A DNA stretch of 64,000 nucleotides from Phymorhynchus buccinoides (GCA_017654935.2 CM065711.1:28299911-28363910), one strand, 5' to 3'. Shown: positions 42,465 through 54,298, counted from the stretch's first letter. Notes: generated by a model not told the origin, from the letters alone. Made by a program: numbers and translations.

Positions 42465-43540
42465 CTCAGTAAGGGTGTCCTACCCTAACTGGGCCCATTG
42501 GATCACATGGAACCATATTCAGAATTACCCGGGGGTGGCCCTGAAAAGCAAACCTTGGGATTCGGGAAGATGCAAGAAGGAGGCTCAAGCAAGCTCGTCG
42601 ATCAACAGAGGACCCTTCGTCCACCACGGCACCTACCTGCTACGACAAGACAAGACAAGACAAAACGAAAACGAAAACGAAATTTTATTTAACCAGGGAA
42701 CATGAGATAAGCAAGTTACATGCTTTTTTCCACCCAGCCCTGGGGAAAAATGAAATAAATCAAACAAGAAAGCTAAATAATATATGTACATGCAGAAATG
42801 AGAATAAAAGGGAGGGAGGATGGGGGGAAGAGGCACAGAGGGGGATAAGGATGGGGACATTTTGGAATTTAAAGTACAGGGAAAAAAAAGAAAAAAAGTC
42901 ACATCATGCAAACATAAAAACAGCAAAGGATAACACTCCTCATCATTATCAGTAATAGTAAGATAGTAATAAACAAATCAAGTTATATCATACAAAAGTA
43001 TCAAACACATATATGTTATCACATTTTATAACAAAATCAGCAATCATAAATATCATCATTCACATGTTTTCTTTTAATCTCTGAAATAGAATATTTTGAT
43101 ACGCGAGACAAGACAAGACAAGACAAGACAACCAGATGGTTGGGGGAGCTGCGTAGTGTACTTCATGGGGTCTCTGGGCCGCTACCCCCTTCTCACCCCC
43201 CACCCCACCCCCACCCCCATCTCAGCTAATCGCCTCCAGCACCAGAGCATCCACCTGCAACGACAGGTCAGGAAGACTCAACCAGACCTGTGGGGGATCT
43301 GCGTGTAGCGGCCTCAGGCCCCCCCACAATGCACACACACACACACATCCCGGTTCACGAAGACAAGTCAATTTTTAAGGCAACCAGATAATGGCGCTGC
43401 GGTAGGAGTCTTAGGACTGTCAGTTAGGGGGTGATTTGAGAGCTTGAGTGCGTAAATACGCACAATCTGTATGTTTTCAGAAGCCCTGGTCATATCACGT
43501 CATGCCATGCATATGGCTAGCCTGTAGTCTTGACTGAGCC
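42179..43540. other. Intergenic stretch with poly-G and retroelement tails
   Basis: Poly-G of about 30 at 42434-42463. (ACAAG)n/(ACGAAA)n with AATTTTATTTAACCAGGGAA at 42645-42700 is a minus-strand retroelement 3' end, and a related (ACAAG)n tract is at 43105-43131. CA tract at 43329-43346. No gene seen. Confidence 0.5.
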
Positions 43541-43915
43541 GCTGTGGCTCAGTTGGTCGAGTCGCTAGCTCATAATCTGTCAGGTTTGCGAGTGCGAACC
43601 AGCTCCGGTCGCAATGGTGTGTCCTTGGGAAAGGCACTTTACTCCTATTTTTCTCACTCCACCCAGGTGTAAATGGGTACCCAACATCAGTTGGGGGAAA
43701 AGTCCTTCGGATGAGCCTTTTCAAAAACCGAGGTCCCGTGTGCGAACGCATGCACAAGATCTTGCGCATACGTTAAAGCCCATCCCACTATTCGGTACAA
43801 GTATGCCGTGTGTGCCGGTGGGATGGATGACACAAATTCACATAGCACGCATCCTGTGCGCTATTATTAGTATTAATGGTCTGAATGAATACCGGTGAGC
43901 GTGGGGCAGGATAAA
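43540..43915 (+). mobile_element. tRNA-derived SINE (second family)
   Basis: The head GTGGCTCAGTTGGTCGAGTC (A-box-like) followed by a degenerate B box GCGAGTGCGAACC, then CCTTGGGAAAGGCACTTTAC and CACCCAGGTGTAAATGGGTA, the widespread conserved SINE body block of invertebrates. 44140-44345 carries an inverted, diverged copy of its 3' half (GGATGTTTATCCTGCCCCAC, GCGCAAGATCTTAAGCATGC). Confidence 0.8.
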
Positions 43916-43994
43916 CATCCCCTATTGGAAGGAAGAAGACGTGTGCATGGTTTTGTTTTATGTGTGTGCTAATGTATGCTGACAATGTGTGGTG

Positions 43995-44078
43995 GTGGTA
44001 GGTATTAGGTACTTTATAGTCACAGAGGCGTCTCTGTGAAATTCGGGTTGCTCCCACTTGGAGAGCGCGTCACAGCCG
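43995..44078 (-). mobile_element. SINE family S fragment
   Basis: TAGGTATTAGGTACTTTATA and GTCACAGAGGCGTCTCTGTG to TGGAGAGCGCGTC: the 3' block only. It is wedged between the two opposed SINE copies. Confidence 0.75.
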
Positions 44079-44345
44079 CGCAGGTGGTGGTGTTTGTGTC
44101 AGTGTGTGTACCATTGCATGTCTTCTCTTCTTCTGATTAGGGATGTTTATCCTGCCCCACGTGCAATGTCTTCGATCGTTTAGACTGCCGCTGTTGGTGC
44201 ACATGATGCATGCTATGTGAATTCGTGTTATCAATCAACCAGCATAACACGGCCTACTCCTACCGAATAGTAGAATGTATGCGCAAGATAACGTGTGCGC
44301 AAGATCTTAAGCATGCGTTCGCAAAGCGGGACCTCAGTTTAAAGT

Positions 44346-44629
44346 TTCATCCGAAGAGATTTATATGTGTTTGTATGTGTGTGTTTGCACGTGTAAGCAT
44401 GCGTGAGTTTTATGTGAATCTGTGTGTGCATGCATGCAATTGCATATCAATCAATCAATCAAATATTTTATTATGTCCTCAAGTACAGGATAATTTTCGT
44501 GCATAGATATAAAAGAAACAACACAAATTGATAGCGACAAAATAAACGCGCGCATTAAAAAAAATATTTAAAAAAATTGCAAACACTCCCATGCCAAATC
44601 TTATATTTAATATCTCAAACTATGTCTAT

Positions 44630-44664
<35 letters not shown>

Positions 44665-45300
44665 AGTTCTGACACTTATTTATTACCTCACTACGGATCT
44701 GAACACAACTTTATTTATCACCCGCCTACCCCCTTCACTCACAACGTTATACGCAGTGAAGCAATCCTTCAGAAATATAAAACTTTACGTAGGGCCCCTA
44801 TATATATAAAATGGAGGCAACATCACACAAGTCAACCCCCCCCCCCCTCCCCCGCCACACCCACCCCCAAACCCTACACTGTGACCAACATATATGATTA
44901 CATTACATAGACTTAAAATTTATCAACCAAAAAAAGGAATGGTTCCAGCAAAAACAATTAGTATAAGTGCACGGCTTTGTACATCGATTTCTCGGCAAAT
45001 ATGTAGATTTACACCCTCCTGCTCTATTTCTTGGTTCTTTCCGTGGTTAGGGATAGGGTTAGGGTTAGGGTTAGATGGTCTTTTCTTTTGCCACAAGCAT
45101 CTGGTTTTTTTGTCAAAATCATCTTTTTGGGAGCATTAAATCGCTGCCCATTACATATAGGTTAAAAAGAATACACACATCTGTAAGATCATCATAAAAC
45201 AAAAATACTGTAGCTAAATGTAAAGTGATTTAAGTGAAAAACATGTTTAAATAAAATGTCCAAACAATAAATTAAGAAGCACTTTAAATTAAGAAGCACT
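44346..45300. other. Intergenic stretch with poly-C and telomere-like repeats
   Basis: A (TCAA)n-tailed retroelement end at 44447-44490, a poly-C of about 32 at 44632-44664, another at 44837-44850, and TTAGGG-type repeats (about 3.5 units) at 45055-45076 next to a repeat shared with 22371-22560. No gene. Confidence 0.55.
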
Positions 45301-45329
45301 TTAGCACATGCGCCGTACACGCACAACAA

Positions 45330-45518
45330 CAACGAACGAGCAAACACACACTCACACACATACACACGCTCACACACATACACACGCAAGCGCACGCACA
45401 CACACATGTGTAAAACAGAAAAACAGGACTAAACACAATGAAATACACACCCACGCTCCCACCCACAGCACATGTGCACACATACACACCCACACGCACA
45501 TTCATAAACACACACACA

Positions 45519-45549
<31 letters not shown>

Positions 45550-45555
45550 ACACAG
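45330..45555. repeat. (CA)n-rich microsatellite
   Basis: Imperfect CACACA tracts abutting the 3' end of the minus-strand LINE remnant. The short frames are artefacts. Confidence 0.9.
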
Positions 45556-45561
45556 CTTGGA

Positions 45562-47049
45562 TCAAGCAGGGTGACGGTGCCGTTCACAGGGCAGCGTTGC
45601 AGAGGCGCACAGCGGTTGGCAGAAAGGATTTCTGGTCCTCGCCTTGAAATAACGCAGGCGGCGAGAGCTGTCCCTGATCGGCCGGCAGGACTCCACAGCA
45701 GGGTGGAGGGGGTGAGAGGCGTCGCCCATGACCCTCCTCAGCTTCCTGACGGCAGCTCGCTGGTAGAGGACAGCTGGTGACGTGAGGTCCTCCTTCACCA
45801 ATCGTCCGGCAGTCCTGGTCACTCTCTCCAGCCTGTCGGTGACAGCTTGCTTGGCACTGCTATAGAAGCAGAGCTGGTTGAACAGCATGACACTCTGGAT
45901 GGTGGCCTGGTAGAAGAGTGACAGGATCTTCAGGCAGACCTGGAAGGACCTCAGCTTCCGCAGAAAGTACAACCGCTGGTTGGCCTTCCGGCAGCAGGCG
46001 TCCATGTTTGGAGTCCAGGACAGCTTGTCGTCGATGATGGTGCCCAAGTACTTGTAGGACTCAACGGTGTCCACTGGCTGGCCCTTGATGACAATGGACT
46101 GGACGTCCGTCTTGACTTTACGGAAGTCAATCACCAGTTCTTTGGTCTTGGACACGTTAAGCTCCAAGAAGTTTGAGTCACACCAGTCAACGAGCCTCTG
46201 GACAGCAGCCAAGTACTGGGACTCGTCCTGCTTAATCAGACCCGTCAGGGACGTGTCGTCAGCGAATTTGACCTGCAGAGTGGAGGCCTCGGTACTGCGG
46301 CAGTCAGCGGTATACAGGACGAAGAGCGAAGGGGACAGCACACATTCCTGGGGAGCTCCGGTGTTGGTGACCAGTCTGCTGGACAGTGCCCCGCCCACTC
46401 AGACTCGCTGTGACCTTTCTGTGAGAGAGCTGAAGATCCATCGAGTGAGCAGGGGGTTGACTGACATGGCCTGGAGCTTCTGCACCATGCGATGTGGCTG
46501 GATCGTATTGAATGCGCTGCTGAAGTCGATGAAGAGGACTCAGGTGTACGTCTTCGGCTTGTCAAGGTGTTGCAGGATGTTGTGTAGGAGGGTCAGGATG
46601 GCGTCTTCCGTGCTCTTGTTCTTTGCGTACGCAAACTGGAGTGGGTCTTGATGGTCAGCAATTTCTGTTCTAAGGTGGCGAAGAACAATCCTCTCCAGGC
46701 ACATAAATGGCATTGAGGTGAGTGCCACAGGTCTGTAGTCGTTCAGCTCCTTGGGCGACGACTTCTTGGGGACTGGTACAATGGTTGAGGCCTTCCAGGT
46801 GCTGGGAATGGCGCCTTCATCCAGGGATCGTTGGCACAGTTTGGCAAACACAGGGGCCAGAGAGTCCCTGCACTCCTTCAGAGTCCTGCCAGAGACATCA
46901 TCCGGGCCGGCAGCACTGCGGGTCTTCACGCTCTGGAAGACGCTCCTCACCTCTTCCTCGGCGATATGCATGTGCACGTGTGTGTGATCAGCGCCAAGCC
47001 ATTCATGGAAATAACTAAGAGCCGTGCAGTTGTTGAGTTGTGCAGGCAT
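45562..47049 (-). pseudogene. LINE reverse transcriptase with two in-frame TGA stops
   Basis: Both open segments (47049-46540 and 46398-45562) lie in one frame, and the intervening 141 nt stays in that frame. Stops are TGA at 46542-46540, before VLFIDFSSAFNTI, and at 46401-46399, where relatives have an arginine. Motifs in order: AAGPDDVSGRTLK, KASTIVPVPKK, LNDYRPVALTS, LQFAYAKNKSTEDA, FIDFSSAFNTI (motif A), NTGAPQECVLSP (usually GAPQGCVLSP), KFADDTSLTGL (FADD), LNVSKTKELVIDFR. Jockey/CR1-type non-LTR element. Both TGA are one transition from CGA, fitting CpG decay. The 5' part is missing. Confidence 0.9.
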
Positions 47050-47084
47050 TCAACAACCCAGCACGTTTTGTTATTGTTCATGTT

Positions 47085-47430
47085 TATGGTGACGTTGATG
47101 AAGAAGAAGAGGAGGAGTAGGATGAATAAAAAGAAGAGGAGGTAGGAGAGGAAGGATGGGGAAGAAGGTGATAATGATGATGGTGGTGGTGGTGGTGGTA
47201 GTGATCATTATTAATATCTTTTTATTTTGTTATTCATCATCTAAATCATCATCTTCGTTAGCAATACAAATGTCGGTTGAGTCTCACACGTATTTGCTAA
47301 CGATGATGGTGATTTAGATGATGGTAATAATACTTTAAAAAAATGTTTAATAGTGATGATGATGATGACAAAGATAGGATGATGATGATGATAATGATGA
47401 TGATAATGATGATCGAGGATGACGATACAA
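47085..47430. repeat. (GAT)n / (AAG)n-rich low-complexity region
   Basis: Imperfect GATGAT and GAAGAAG tracts; 47225-47300 and 47280-47330 include a small inverted pair (CATCATCTTCGTTAGCAA / TTGCTAACGATGATG). No gene. Confidence 0.8.
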
Positions 47431-48100
47431 TAATACACACGGCACACCCCCATCATTTTCGACACGAAACACTGTAAAGCAAAACATTTTATTAATGAAG
47501 TTCTAAACTACAGCCCCAACGCAGTAGACAACTAGAAATATTTGAACAAGGAAGTTTTGGAACCCTAATGGATGCGTTAAGTATAATTATAATTGAATAA
47601 TTGGATAAATGCCATGATAGTGTGTGTGTGTGTGTGTGCGCGTGCGTGTATGAGTGCATGCGTGCGTGTGGGCCTGCTTGCAAAAGTTTTGCAACATATG
47701 TGGTTGTGTGTGCACATGAATATGAATAAAAGAAACTTTGGTTTACAAAATAATAAGGTAACATAAATTTTGCAAAAAAATGTTCCCAATAAAAAAAAGC
47801 TTACAAAGTCATAACTCTAACTAAATATTATTGCAAGATCGCTACAACTTTTTAGTGTTAACAATAGACTACAAAAAACAAACGGTAATAATGATAATCA
47901 TGATCAAGTCATTCCATTTTCAAACATTCACACAGAAAATGGAGTTATGAAAATTGTCAGTATTGTGAACTTGATTCTCTTACAACATTTACAACATCAT
48001 AAATACAAAGACTTTGTTTTTTAACCATCCATACTTTTTTCAAAGCACATTTGCCTTTGTTGAGACTTCTACACTCCATTCTGCTGAGCAAACTATAAAA

Positions 48101-48135
<35 letters not shown>

Positions 48136-48208
48136 ACACACAAACACAAACAATAGTAAATAATCAGAAACATGATTCCCAACCCCCCCAAAAAAATTAT
48201 TACAACTT

Positions 48209-48240
<32 letters not shown>

Positions 48241-48620
48241 CTAAAAGTTTGAAGAAATGTTGCTGCAGGCAAGTAGCTTCAATTTAGAATCAGACAACCC
48301 GTAGAATTTTCGATATTTTCAATTTAATTTTTTCACTTCAAATCACATATGGATGGATGGATGATCTTGGGATTATTATTATTTAGTTTACAGTTTAATT
48401 TTACTTAGAATAACAACAGTTCGTTTAAAGATAATCTAAAATTTAAAAAAATTAAATGCAAAATAAAATCTAAAACAGACGAAAATATTTCATGCAGCTA
48501 TATGTAAAATCACAGGCACAGCAATGTAAATATATACAGAAACTAAACAACAATATGAAAAAAACCATAAAGATAGAAACATACCAATACAAATATAAAA
48601 CAACAAAACTGATGGATTTT
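47431..48620. other. AT-rich intergenic stretch
   Basis: (TG)n at 47620-47670, an A/T homopolymer block at 48092-48132, and poly-A at 48213-48234. Nothing coding. Confidence 0.5.
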
Positions 48621-48623
48621 TAA

Positions 48624-48861
48624 CCCTTTCACCGCCAAAATCGCATTTTAGCACCACAGTGATTTAACACCCATGTCACAAAAAGGCATCAAATTGGGGT
48701 CTATTACCCAAAGACCCTATTGTCTTAGTTTTGGAAAGTAAGGATAGACCTTATTTTATATATGTCACAGAAGAATCCCCAATACTGCAGATGGATTTTG
48801 TTCTCTACCCAGGTAAATTTAATGGAAATTGTTTGCTGAAATATGGCTGGCTGTGAAAGGG
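48624..48861. mobile_element. piggyBac-type MITE, copy 3
   Basis: CCCTTTCACCGCC ... GGCTGTGAAAGGG with TTAA at 48620-48623 and 48862-48865. Confidence 0.88.
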
Positions 48862-49014
48862 TTAAAAGAAAAAAGATATCTTACAAATTCAAGAACAGAA
48901 TGTTGAATTTTTTGGGGGAAATTTGATAGGACACAAAAAATAGTTCAGTTCAGCTTGTGGCTTTCAACCAAGTAATCAAGCAAGCTTCTTCCAAATTTCC
49001 AAGGATATTAGTAT

Positions 49015-49235
49015 TATTATTAGGTACTTTATAGTCACAGAGGCGTATTTGTGAAATTTGGGTTGCTCCCACCTGGAGAGTGCGTCGCAGCCAATAGGTT
49101 TTTTTTTAATGTGGTTTTTTTTTGTGCATGCGATTTTTGTCACTGATGAGGGAGGGGGGGGGGGGGTAAATTTGACCAAATGACAACTTTTTCGTTGCCA
49201 CTGGGTTTGACGTATGCTAAGTGCATGGGCACACG

Positions 49236-49266
<31 letters not shown>

Positions 49267-49390
49267 TCCACGTTGAGACCGTTAAGGCCTAGTGCAGAAT
49301 GAGAGGAAAAAATCCCCAGTACCCAGGTTCGAACTCGGGTTTACTTGACACGAAGCGAACGCGATACCACTGTGCCACTCTACACACGGA
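49015..49390 (-). mobile_element. SINE family S, near full length
   Basis: The same organisation as 7010-7395: B-box-like GGTTCGAACTCGGG (as written on +) at about 49324, TTTATCGTCTCATCCGAAAG, and the 3' block GTCACAGAGGCGTATTTGTG at 49034. A G-run interrupts the middle at 49151-49166. Confidence 0.82.
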
Positions 49391-49581
49391 TATTTTGAGT
49401 GACGCAGAAATTGACATTGCTTTAATTTGCGAAATGAATGCTGTCCACGCCTATTGGAAGCTTACTGTAGATGTTGTGCTTTGTGTGTTGTTTTTAAGCT
49501 TACATGGTGGGTTTTTGTTTTTTTGTTCGATTTTTGCATGTTGTCTAAAATCACTATGCGTGTGAAAAGACATTAAATTAA

Positions 49582-49825
49582 CCCTTTCGCCGCCAGCCAT
49601 TTTTTAAGCCAAAAAATACCATTAAACTGAACAGGGTAGATATAAAAAATAATCTGCAATATTGGGAATTTCTCTGTGAAATGTATAACATTAGGCCTAT
49701 CCTTACCTCCCAAAATGTAGAAAATAAGGTCTTCAAATGACAGGTCCTGATTTGATGCCTTTCAGTGACATGGGTGTTACAAATCATTGTGGTGCATAAA
49801 TCATGCAACATTAACAGTGAAAGGG
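49582..49825. mobile_element. piggyBac-type MITE, copy 4 (reverse)
   Basis: CCCTTTCGCCGCCAGCC ... AACAGTGAAAGGG; TTAA at 49578-49581 and CTAA at 49826-49829. Internal text is the complement of copies 2 and 3. Confidence 0.85.
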
Positions 49826-49858
49826 CTAAAGATTCATTCATTCTTCTCAATTTCTTAA

Positions 49859-50018
49859 CCTCTTCACTGCCCACGACATATATATACGACCTCTATAGCG
49901 CTTCAGTACTTGCCACTGACGTATATATACGTCGCCGCTAAGTAGCGATATTGACGCGTTCAAAAATCGCGCGGCAAGCCGGCGGCGCATGCGCAAGTAG
50001 TAGGCGGCAGCGAAGGGG
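49859..50018. mobile_element. Short piggyBac-type MITE of a different family
   Basis: TTAA (49855-49858), CCTCTTCACTGCC ... GGCAGCGAAGGGG, TTAA (50019-50022). 160 bp, with the inner palindrome CGTATATATACG (49921-49932) and a GC-rich right half. Confidence 0.8.
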
Positions 50019-50147
50019 TTAAATCACTTGAAGAGATTGATCACATAATACCAATTCATCATCACAAATAAAAGAAACATATCACAAATTTGAAAAGCAG
50101 GCATATCCCGACAATCACAGACTAATGAAATTAAAAACCCTCATTGA

Positions 50148-50385
50148 CCCTTTCACCGCCGATGTCGCATTTTAGCACCACACTGATTTAACACCCATGC
50201 CACTAAAAGGCATAAAAGTTGGATCAGTTATCCAATATCCTTATGTTGTTAACTTTGAGGGATAAGGAAAGGGTTTATTTGATGCGTGTCATTGGGGGAT
50301 TCACAGTACTGCAGATGCCAACTTTTCGTTACCTAGGTAAGTTTGGTAGAAATGTTTTGGCTGAAAATGGCTGGCGGTTAAAGGG
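50148..50385. mobile_element. piggyBac-type MITE, copy 5
   Basis: CCCTTTCACCGCC ... GGCGGTTAAAGGG; TTGA at the left (50144-50147), TTAA at the right (50386-50389). Confidence 0.85.
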
Positions 50386-50737
50386 TTAAATGCTGTTAAA
50401 TAAAAAAAGAAAGGGGGGGGGGCAAATGCATGGTTGTTTCACATGTAAAAAAAAAAATCACACAATTCCAGTGATACGAATATGTGTGCAGGGCAGCTCT
50501 CAAATTTACATGAAATGCAAAATGTTTTTAAAAAAGCATGAAAAATGCTATGTCACCGTAACGCCAACACTAACCTCATTCACTTTAATTTTTTTTATTC
50601 TAAACACAACAAATGACCGATATATGATTGACGCCATTACAGAAGCACCTCGTTCCATTCGCTGGCCGATTTTGTATGTCTTCTTTTGATGATACGACTG
50701 AGAAATGCAAATCACTCCTGTTGTTGTTGTTGTTGTT

Positions 50738-50895
50738 CCCTGGCTTAAAGACTCCTGGGATCATCCCAACAGCCAGAGCGCTTGAAAAACACGGTACAAA
50801 TGCACCAGCTAGGGATGAGAACATTACGTGTGTGACCGTTTTTGATGACCCCGCCATGTTGGGCAGCCACACTCCATCTTCGGGGGATTTTAAAT
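50738..50895 (+). repeat. R150 interspersed repeat
   Basis: CCTGGCTTAAAGACTCCTGG, ATCATCCCAACAGCC, GGGATGAGAACATTACGTGT. Preceded by (TTG)n, as are the copies near 53700 and 62885, so the family probably carries an (AAC/GTT)n end. Confidence 0.8.
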
Positions 50896-50982
50896 CACTC
50901 CTAATGCGCTTAATTTTATTCGGGAGGTAAGTGCGTCATAAATTTACAATTATGTGACCCCGCACCACGGAAGGGACATTGA

Positions 50983-51215
50983 CCCTTTCACCGCCAATGT
51001 CGCATTTATGCACCACAATGGTTTGACACCCATGTCACTAAAAGGCATCAAACCAGAGCCTGTTTTACCTATTTTCTTTATTTTGGGAGGTAAGGACAGG
51101 CCTAATGTTAAGTATGTTACAGAGGAATTCACAATATTGCAGATTTTGTTTCTCTTCTCAGTGAAGTTTAAATTAATGGTATTGTTTTGCTGAAAAATGG
51201 CTGGCGGCGAAAGGG
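50983..51215. mobile_element. piggyBac-type MITE, copy 6, with TTGA on both sides
   Basis: CCCTTTCACCGCC ... GGCGGCGAAAGGG flanked by TTGA (50979-50982 and 51216-51219). Inserted in the TIR of the element above, whose own sequence there reads GGGACATTAA in the other copy. Confidence 0.85.
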
Positions 51216-51221
51216 TTGAGT

Positions 51222-51615
51222 GTCACCAAGTACAAAACAGTTGGAAACAGATCTCTTCGCTTCCAAGCGCCACACATCTGGAACAATCTCCCTTTCTCTC
51301 TCCATCTCTGTCTTCTTTCAAAACTGGCCCGAAGACGCATCATTTCAGAAAAATATCTCTGTTAATTTATGTCTGTCCATCCACTGTCTGTCAGCCTTAT
51401 ACATAATTCGTGTTGTATGTAGGTATTTTAAATGTGAGTTGTGTGAGTGCGGTAAAGTGGATTGTTTTTCTAAATTATTTTAAGTACATGTATTTTTAAT
51501 ATCTTTTGTGTAAACTTACTTTTTTTTATCTTTTTTTTTAAAGTCGCGGTGAATCCTGCTGTGTCAGGAGAATAGCGCTATAGAAGATTTATTTATTATT
51601 ATTATTATTATTATT
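51222..51615 (+). pseudogene. LINE 3' fragment
   Basis: Translates as TVGNRSLRFQAPHIWNNLP and, after a frame change, SFKTGPKTHHFRK, matching the C terminus of the LINE at 26058 (SFYYLAPHLWNSLP ... ALKTHLFR). The 3' end is ATAGCGCTATAGAAGATT then (ATT)n. Confidence 0.85.
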
Positions 51616-52117
51616 AACTGTCAAACTGACCACTCTGAGAAAATTACACATTTGAAAACTCCAGACAATTCTCTTTGTAACGATAAAAGAACCATTCTTG
51701 TATCTTTTTCCATTCCAGAGTTACGACTTACGACCATTTAAATTTCGTAAGATGAGCGTCAGCCATTTTGGGAAAACACTGTCTAAAGTCTAGCCTAGCT
51801 GAAGAAAATGCATTGACCTACTCGTTTTAAAGCATTTATAAGACCATTTAGAGACCATAGTAAAGATTGTCCTTTATAAATATGAAAGATAAGATGTCAG
51901 AGAGCAAGAAATTGACCAGAACTCAAAATTCACAAAAACATTGAGATTTTTCACTTTCCAAACCTGTTGTTGGAAACTAGCCCAGCGACTTAATGTCCCT
52001 TTCGTGGTGCTGGGTCACATATTATTATTATTATTATCAAAATGCTCAAAAATGAATATAAACTAAAAAATATAAAAGGGGGTGGACAGAATAGATGGGA
52101 GAGAAAAACATAAAGAC

Positions 52118-52167
52118 GGCCGGGTGAGGGGGGGGGGGGGGAGGAAGGGGGGGGGGGGGGGGGGGGT
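52118..52167. repeat. Poly-G-rich tracts
   Basis: Two runs of G (12 and about 18) separated by GAGGAA. Confidence 0.9.
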
Positions 52168-52225
52168 AAGGGCAAGCAAAGGAAAGAGGGATAGAATAAT
52201 AAGATACAGAGAAAGCAGGGAGCAC

Positions 52226-52402
52226 CCTATTTTACGGACTACAATGCGCGCCTGATTATAATGCGCACCCCCCGAAATTGTACACAAAATTCAGATTTTG
52301 TTATTATAGTTTCTTACTGTTTTATCAATCACATTATAAGGCGCTGGTATCTCAATCTGGGGGGGAAAAAGTATCGCCTTATACTAGTCCGTAAAATCGC
52401 CT
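52226..52402. mobile_element. TATAGTCCG-type MITE
   Basis: TATTTTACGGACTACAATGC, TAATGCGCACCCCC, ATTATAAGGCGC and CTAGTCCGTAAAAT. Inverted ends as at 59252-59403. Confidence 0.75.
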
Positions 52403-52431
52403 TGTCTTAAGGCTGTGTCCAGGGTTCCCAG

Positions 52432-52912
52432 GGCTTTCAGCTATCCCCGAGTAAGGACCTTGTAAGGACCTGTAGGCCTAAGGATAATCTCCATCTTTTA
52501 CTTTAGCCAACAATCTTGAAAGGAACACTTTCCCAACATTGTGAACAATGTCTAAGCCGATAGAAAAACTATGGCTGACACAGATATACGCGTTTTCTCG
52601 CAAAACGACACAAGGATAAAGAACGAGATTTCAGTCCAATTTCTCTTGACAACTCACGGTGCATCGTTCATCTGCTAAGCCGTCAGTTGAAACGGGAAGG
52701 TGAAGTAGGTGCTGAGCGATGTTTCTCAAGTGTAAAATCGCTGCTTCTGCGATCTATTTTGAGTATGGTCTTGCTGCTCAGGGCAGTTTTTGGCAGTTGT
52801 CAGGACCTCGTAAGGACCTTGAAGTGAATATAAGCACTTGTAAGGCCTTACCTGGAGATTTCAATTGGTCAAGACTTATAAGGACTGGTAAGGCCCCTAT
52901 GAACCCTGAATT
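52432..52912. mobile_element. CAGGGTTC-ended TIR element
   Basis: CAGGGTTCCCAGGGCTTTCA / CCCCTATGAACCCTG termini; inner blocks AAGGACCTTGTAAGGACC and AGGACTGGTAAGGCC are inverted. About 480 bp; no protein. Confidence 0.65.
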
Positions 52913-52964
52913 GAGTGTATGTGTACGCAGGAGAGATTGTGTTCGGATAGAGAGAGGGGGGGGG

Positions 52965-53027
52965 GAGTGAGTGTGTGCGAGTATGTCTGCGAGTGTGAGT
53001 ACACGAGAGTGTTTTGTGCATGTGAGT

Positions 53028-53061
<34 letters not shown>

Positions 53062-53300
53062 GCGTGTGTGTGCGCGCATGTTTGTACAAGTGTATGTTTG
53101 AGTAAGTTTGTGTGCGTTTCAATGGGAAAGTGGTTTCTGTGTGTTTGATGAAATGTGTGTGTATAAGAATGCATTCACTCGCGTGCGTGCACGTACGTGC
53201 GTGTGTGTCTGTCATGAGTGTGTGTGTTTCAATGCTGATTGTAAAGTGCTTTGTGCTCAATAAAAAGCGCTATATAAGTGTCCGTTTATTATTATTATTA
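52965..53300 (+). repeat. (GT)n microsatellite and LINE-type tail
   Basis: GT/GCGC-rich 52970-53110, then TTGTAAAGTGCTTTGTGCTC, AGCGCTATATAAGTG and (ATT)n at 53238-53300: a 3' end of the same group as the LINE at 26056. Confidence 0.75.
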
Positions 53301-53304
53301 ATAT

Positions 53305-53452
53305 AAGGCGCACCCTCCAAAATTTGACACAAAATTCAGATTCTGTTATCATAGCTTCTTACCACATTATCAGTCACATTATAAGGCGCAGGGGTCTCAG
53401 TCTGGGGGAAAAAATAGTATCGCCTTATAGTCCGCAAAATCGCCTTGGCTTA
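53305..53452. mobile_element. TATAGTCCG-type MITE
   Basis: TATAAGGCGCACCCTCC, ACACAAAATTCAGATTCTGT and CGCCTTATAGTCCGCAAAAT, as at 59252. It abuts the preceding LINE tail. Confidence 0.75.
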
Positions 53453-53908
53453 AGGCTGTGTAGTGTCAGACCAATTGTGTTCAAGTGCTTCGGCTGTTGG
53501 AATGATCTTCTTCTCTCTTTAAACACCTTGAAGATTCAGGGATTTGGGGGAGACAGGGGGAGAGGGGATGGGAGGGGGGGGGTCTATATTCAGGATTTGA
53601 ATCCTTCCACCGAGGGTAATGATACGACCTCAGATGGAAGGGCGTTCCACTCGCTGATCGTCCGTGGAAAAAAGGAGTACTTCGTGTAGCTGTATTCCCT
53701 GGAGTCTTTAAGCCAGGGTACAACAACAACATTTTCTTTTTTTAAAAAGGTAAATAAATGGCGAAACATTTGAAAAAAATAATGATGGTAGCTTGGTCGA
53801 AAAAAACAACCAGGCATGAAAAAGGTTAATTCCTTGATAGGATTAGAAGCATGGTTTGCGTGTGTCGGAAGACGACATCCAAGGGAAGTTACTGATTGCC
53901 AAGGGAAG

Positions 53909-53973
53909 CTAGTCATTGTCGGAGTCCAGAGCATCGGAGACGACCCATGGCTTGGCCGGAAACAAGTCTTGAC
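53909..53973 (-). CDS. Unrecognised gene 2, terminal exon
   Basis: Acceptor TTTTTTCTCAG before 53973; 65 nt encode QDLFPAKPWVVSDALDSDND and stop TAG (53911-53909). The split codon A|GT (S) fits exon C at 55755. The acidic tail DALDSDND is notable, but I cannot assign a family. Confidence 0.75.
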
Positions 53974-54101
53974 CTGAGAAAAAAGGAGATAATGAAACAG
54001 TTGTAAAAGTAATACACACAAACTGATCAAATGGAATACAAGATCGTGGTGTTGGTATCACGCAAAATATAACAGGAGGCAATATTAACCACATGATTGA
54101 T

Positions 54102-54252
54102 AAAACACAAAAGCTGTAGGTTCGGTATAGGTCCTTTATTGAAGATACCACAGACGTTTCAGAGCTTAGCTCTTTTTTCAATGTGATGAAAAAGTGACAA
54201 AAAATGAGGAATAAGGGTGAAGACACTGAGTAGAAATCAGAGCAATGAACCT

Positions 54253-54298
<46 letters not shown>

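Larger units (their letters stand above)
50953..52019 (-). mobile_element. TGTGACCCAGC TIR element, copy 2, with nested insertions
   Basis: Outer ends TGTGACCCCGCACCACGGAA (left) and TTTCGTGGTGCTGGGTCACA (right). 51620-52019 is the complement of 21004-21400. Between them sit a piggyBac-type MITE (50983-51215) and a LINE 3' fragment (51222-51615). Confidence 0.85.

Noticed and set aside
45055..45076. Interstitial telomere or chromosome end
   Set aside because: Only about three and a half TTAGGG units, embedded in a dispersed repeat also found at 22371-22560.
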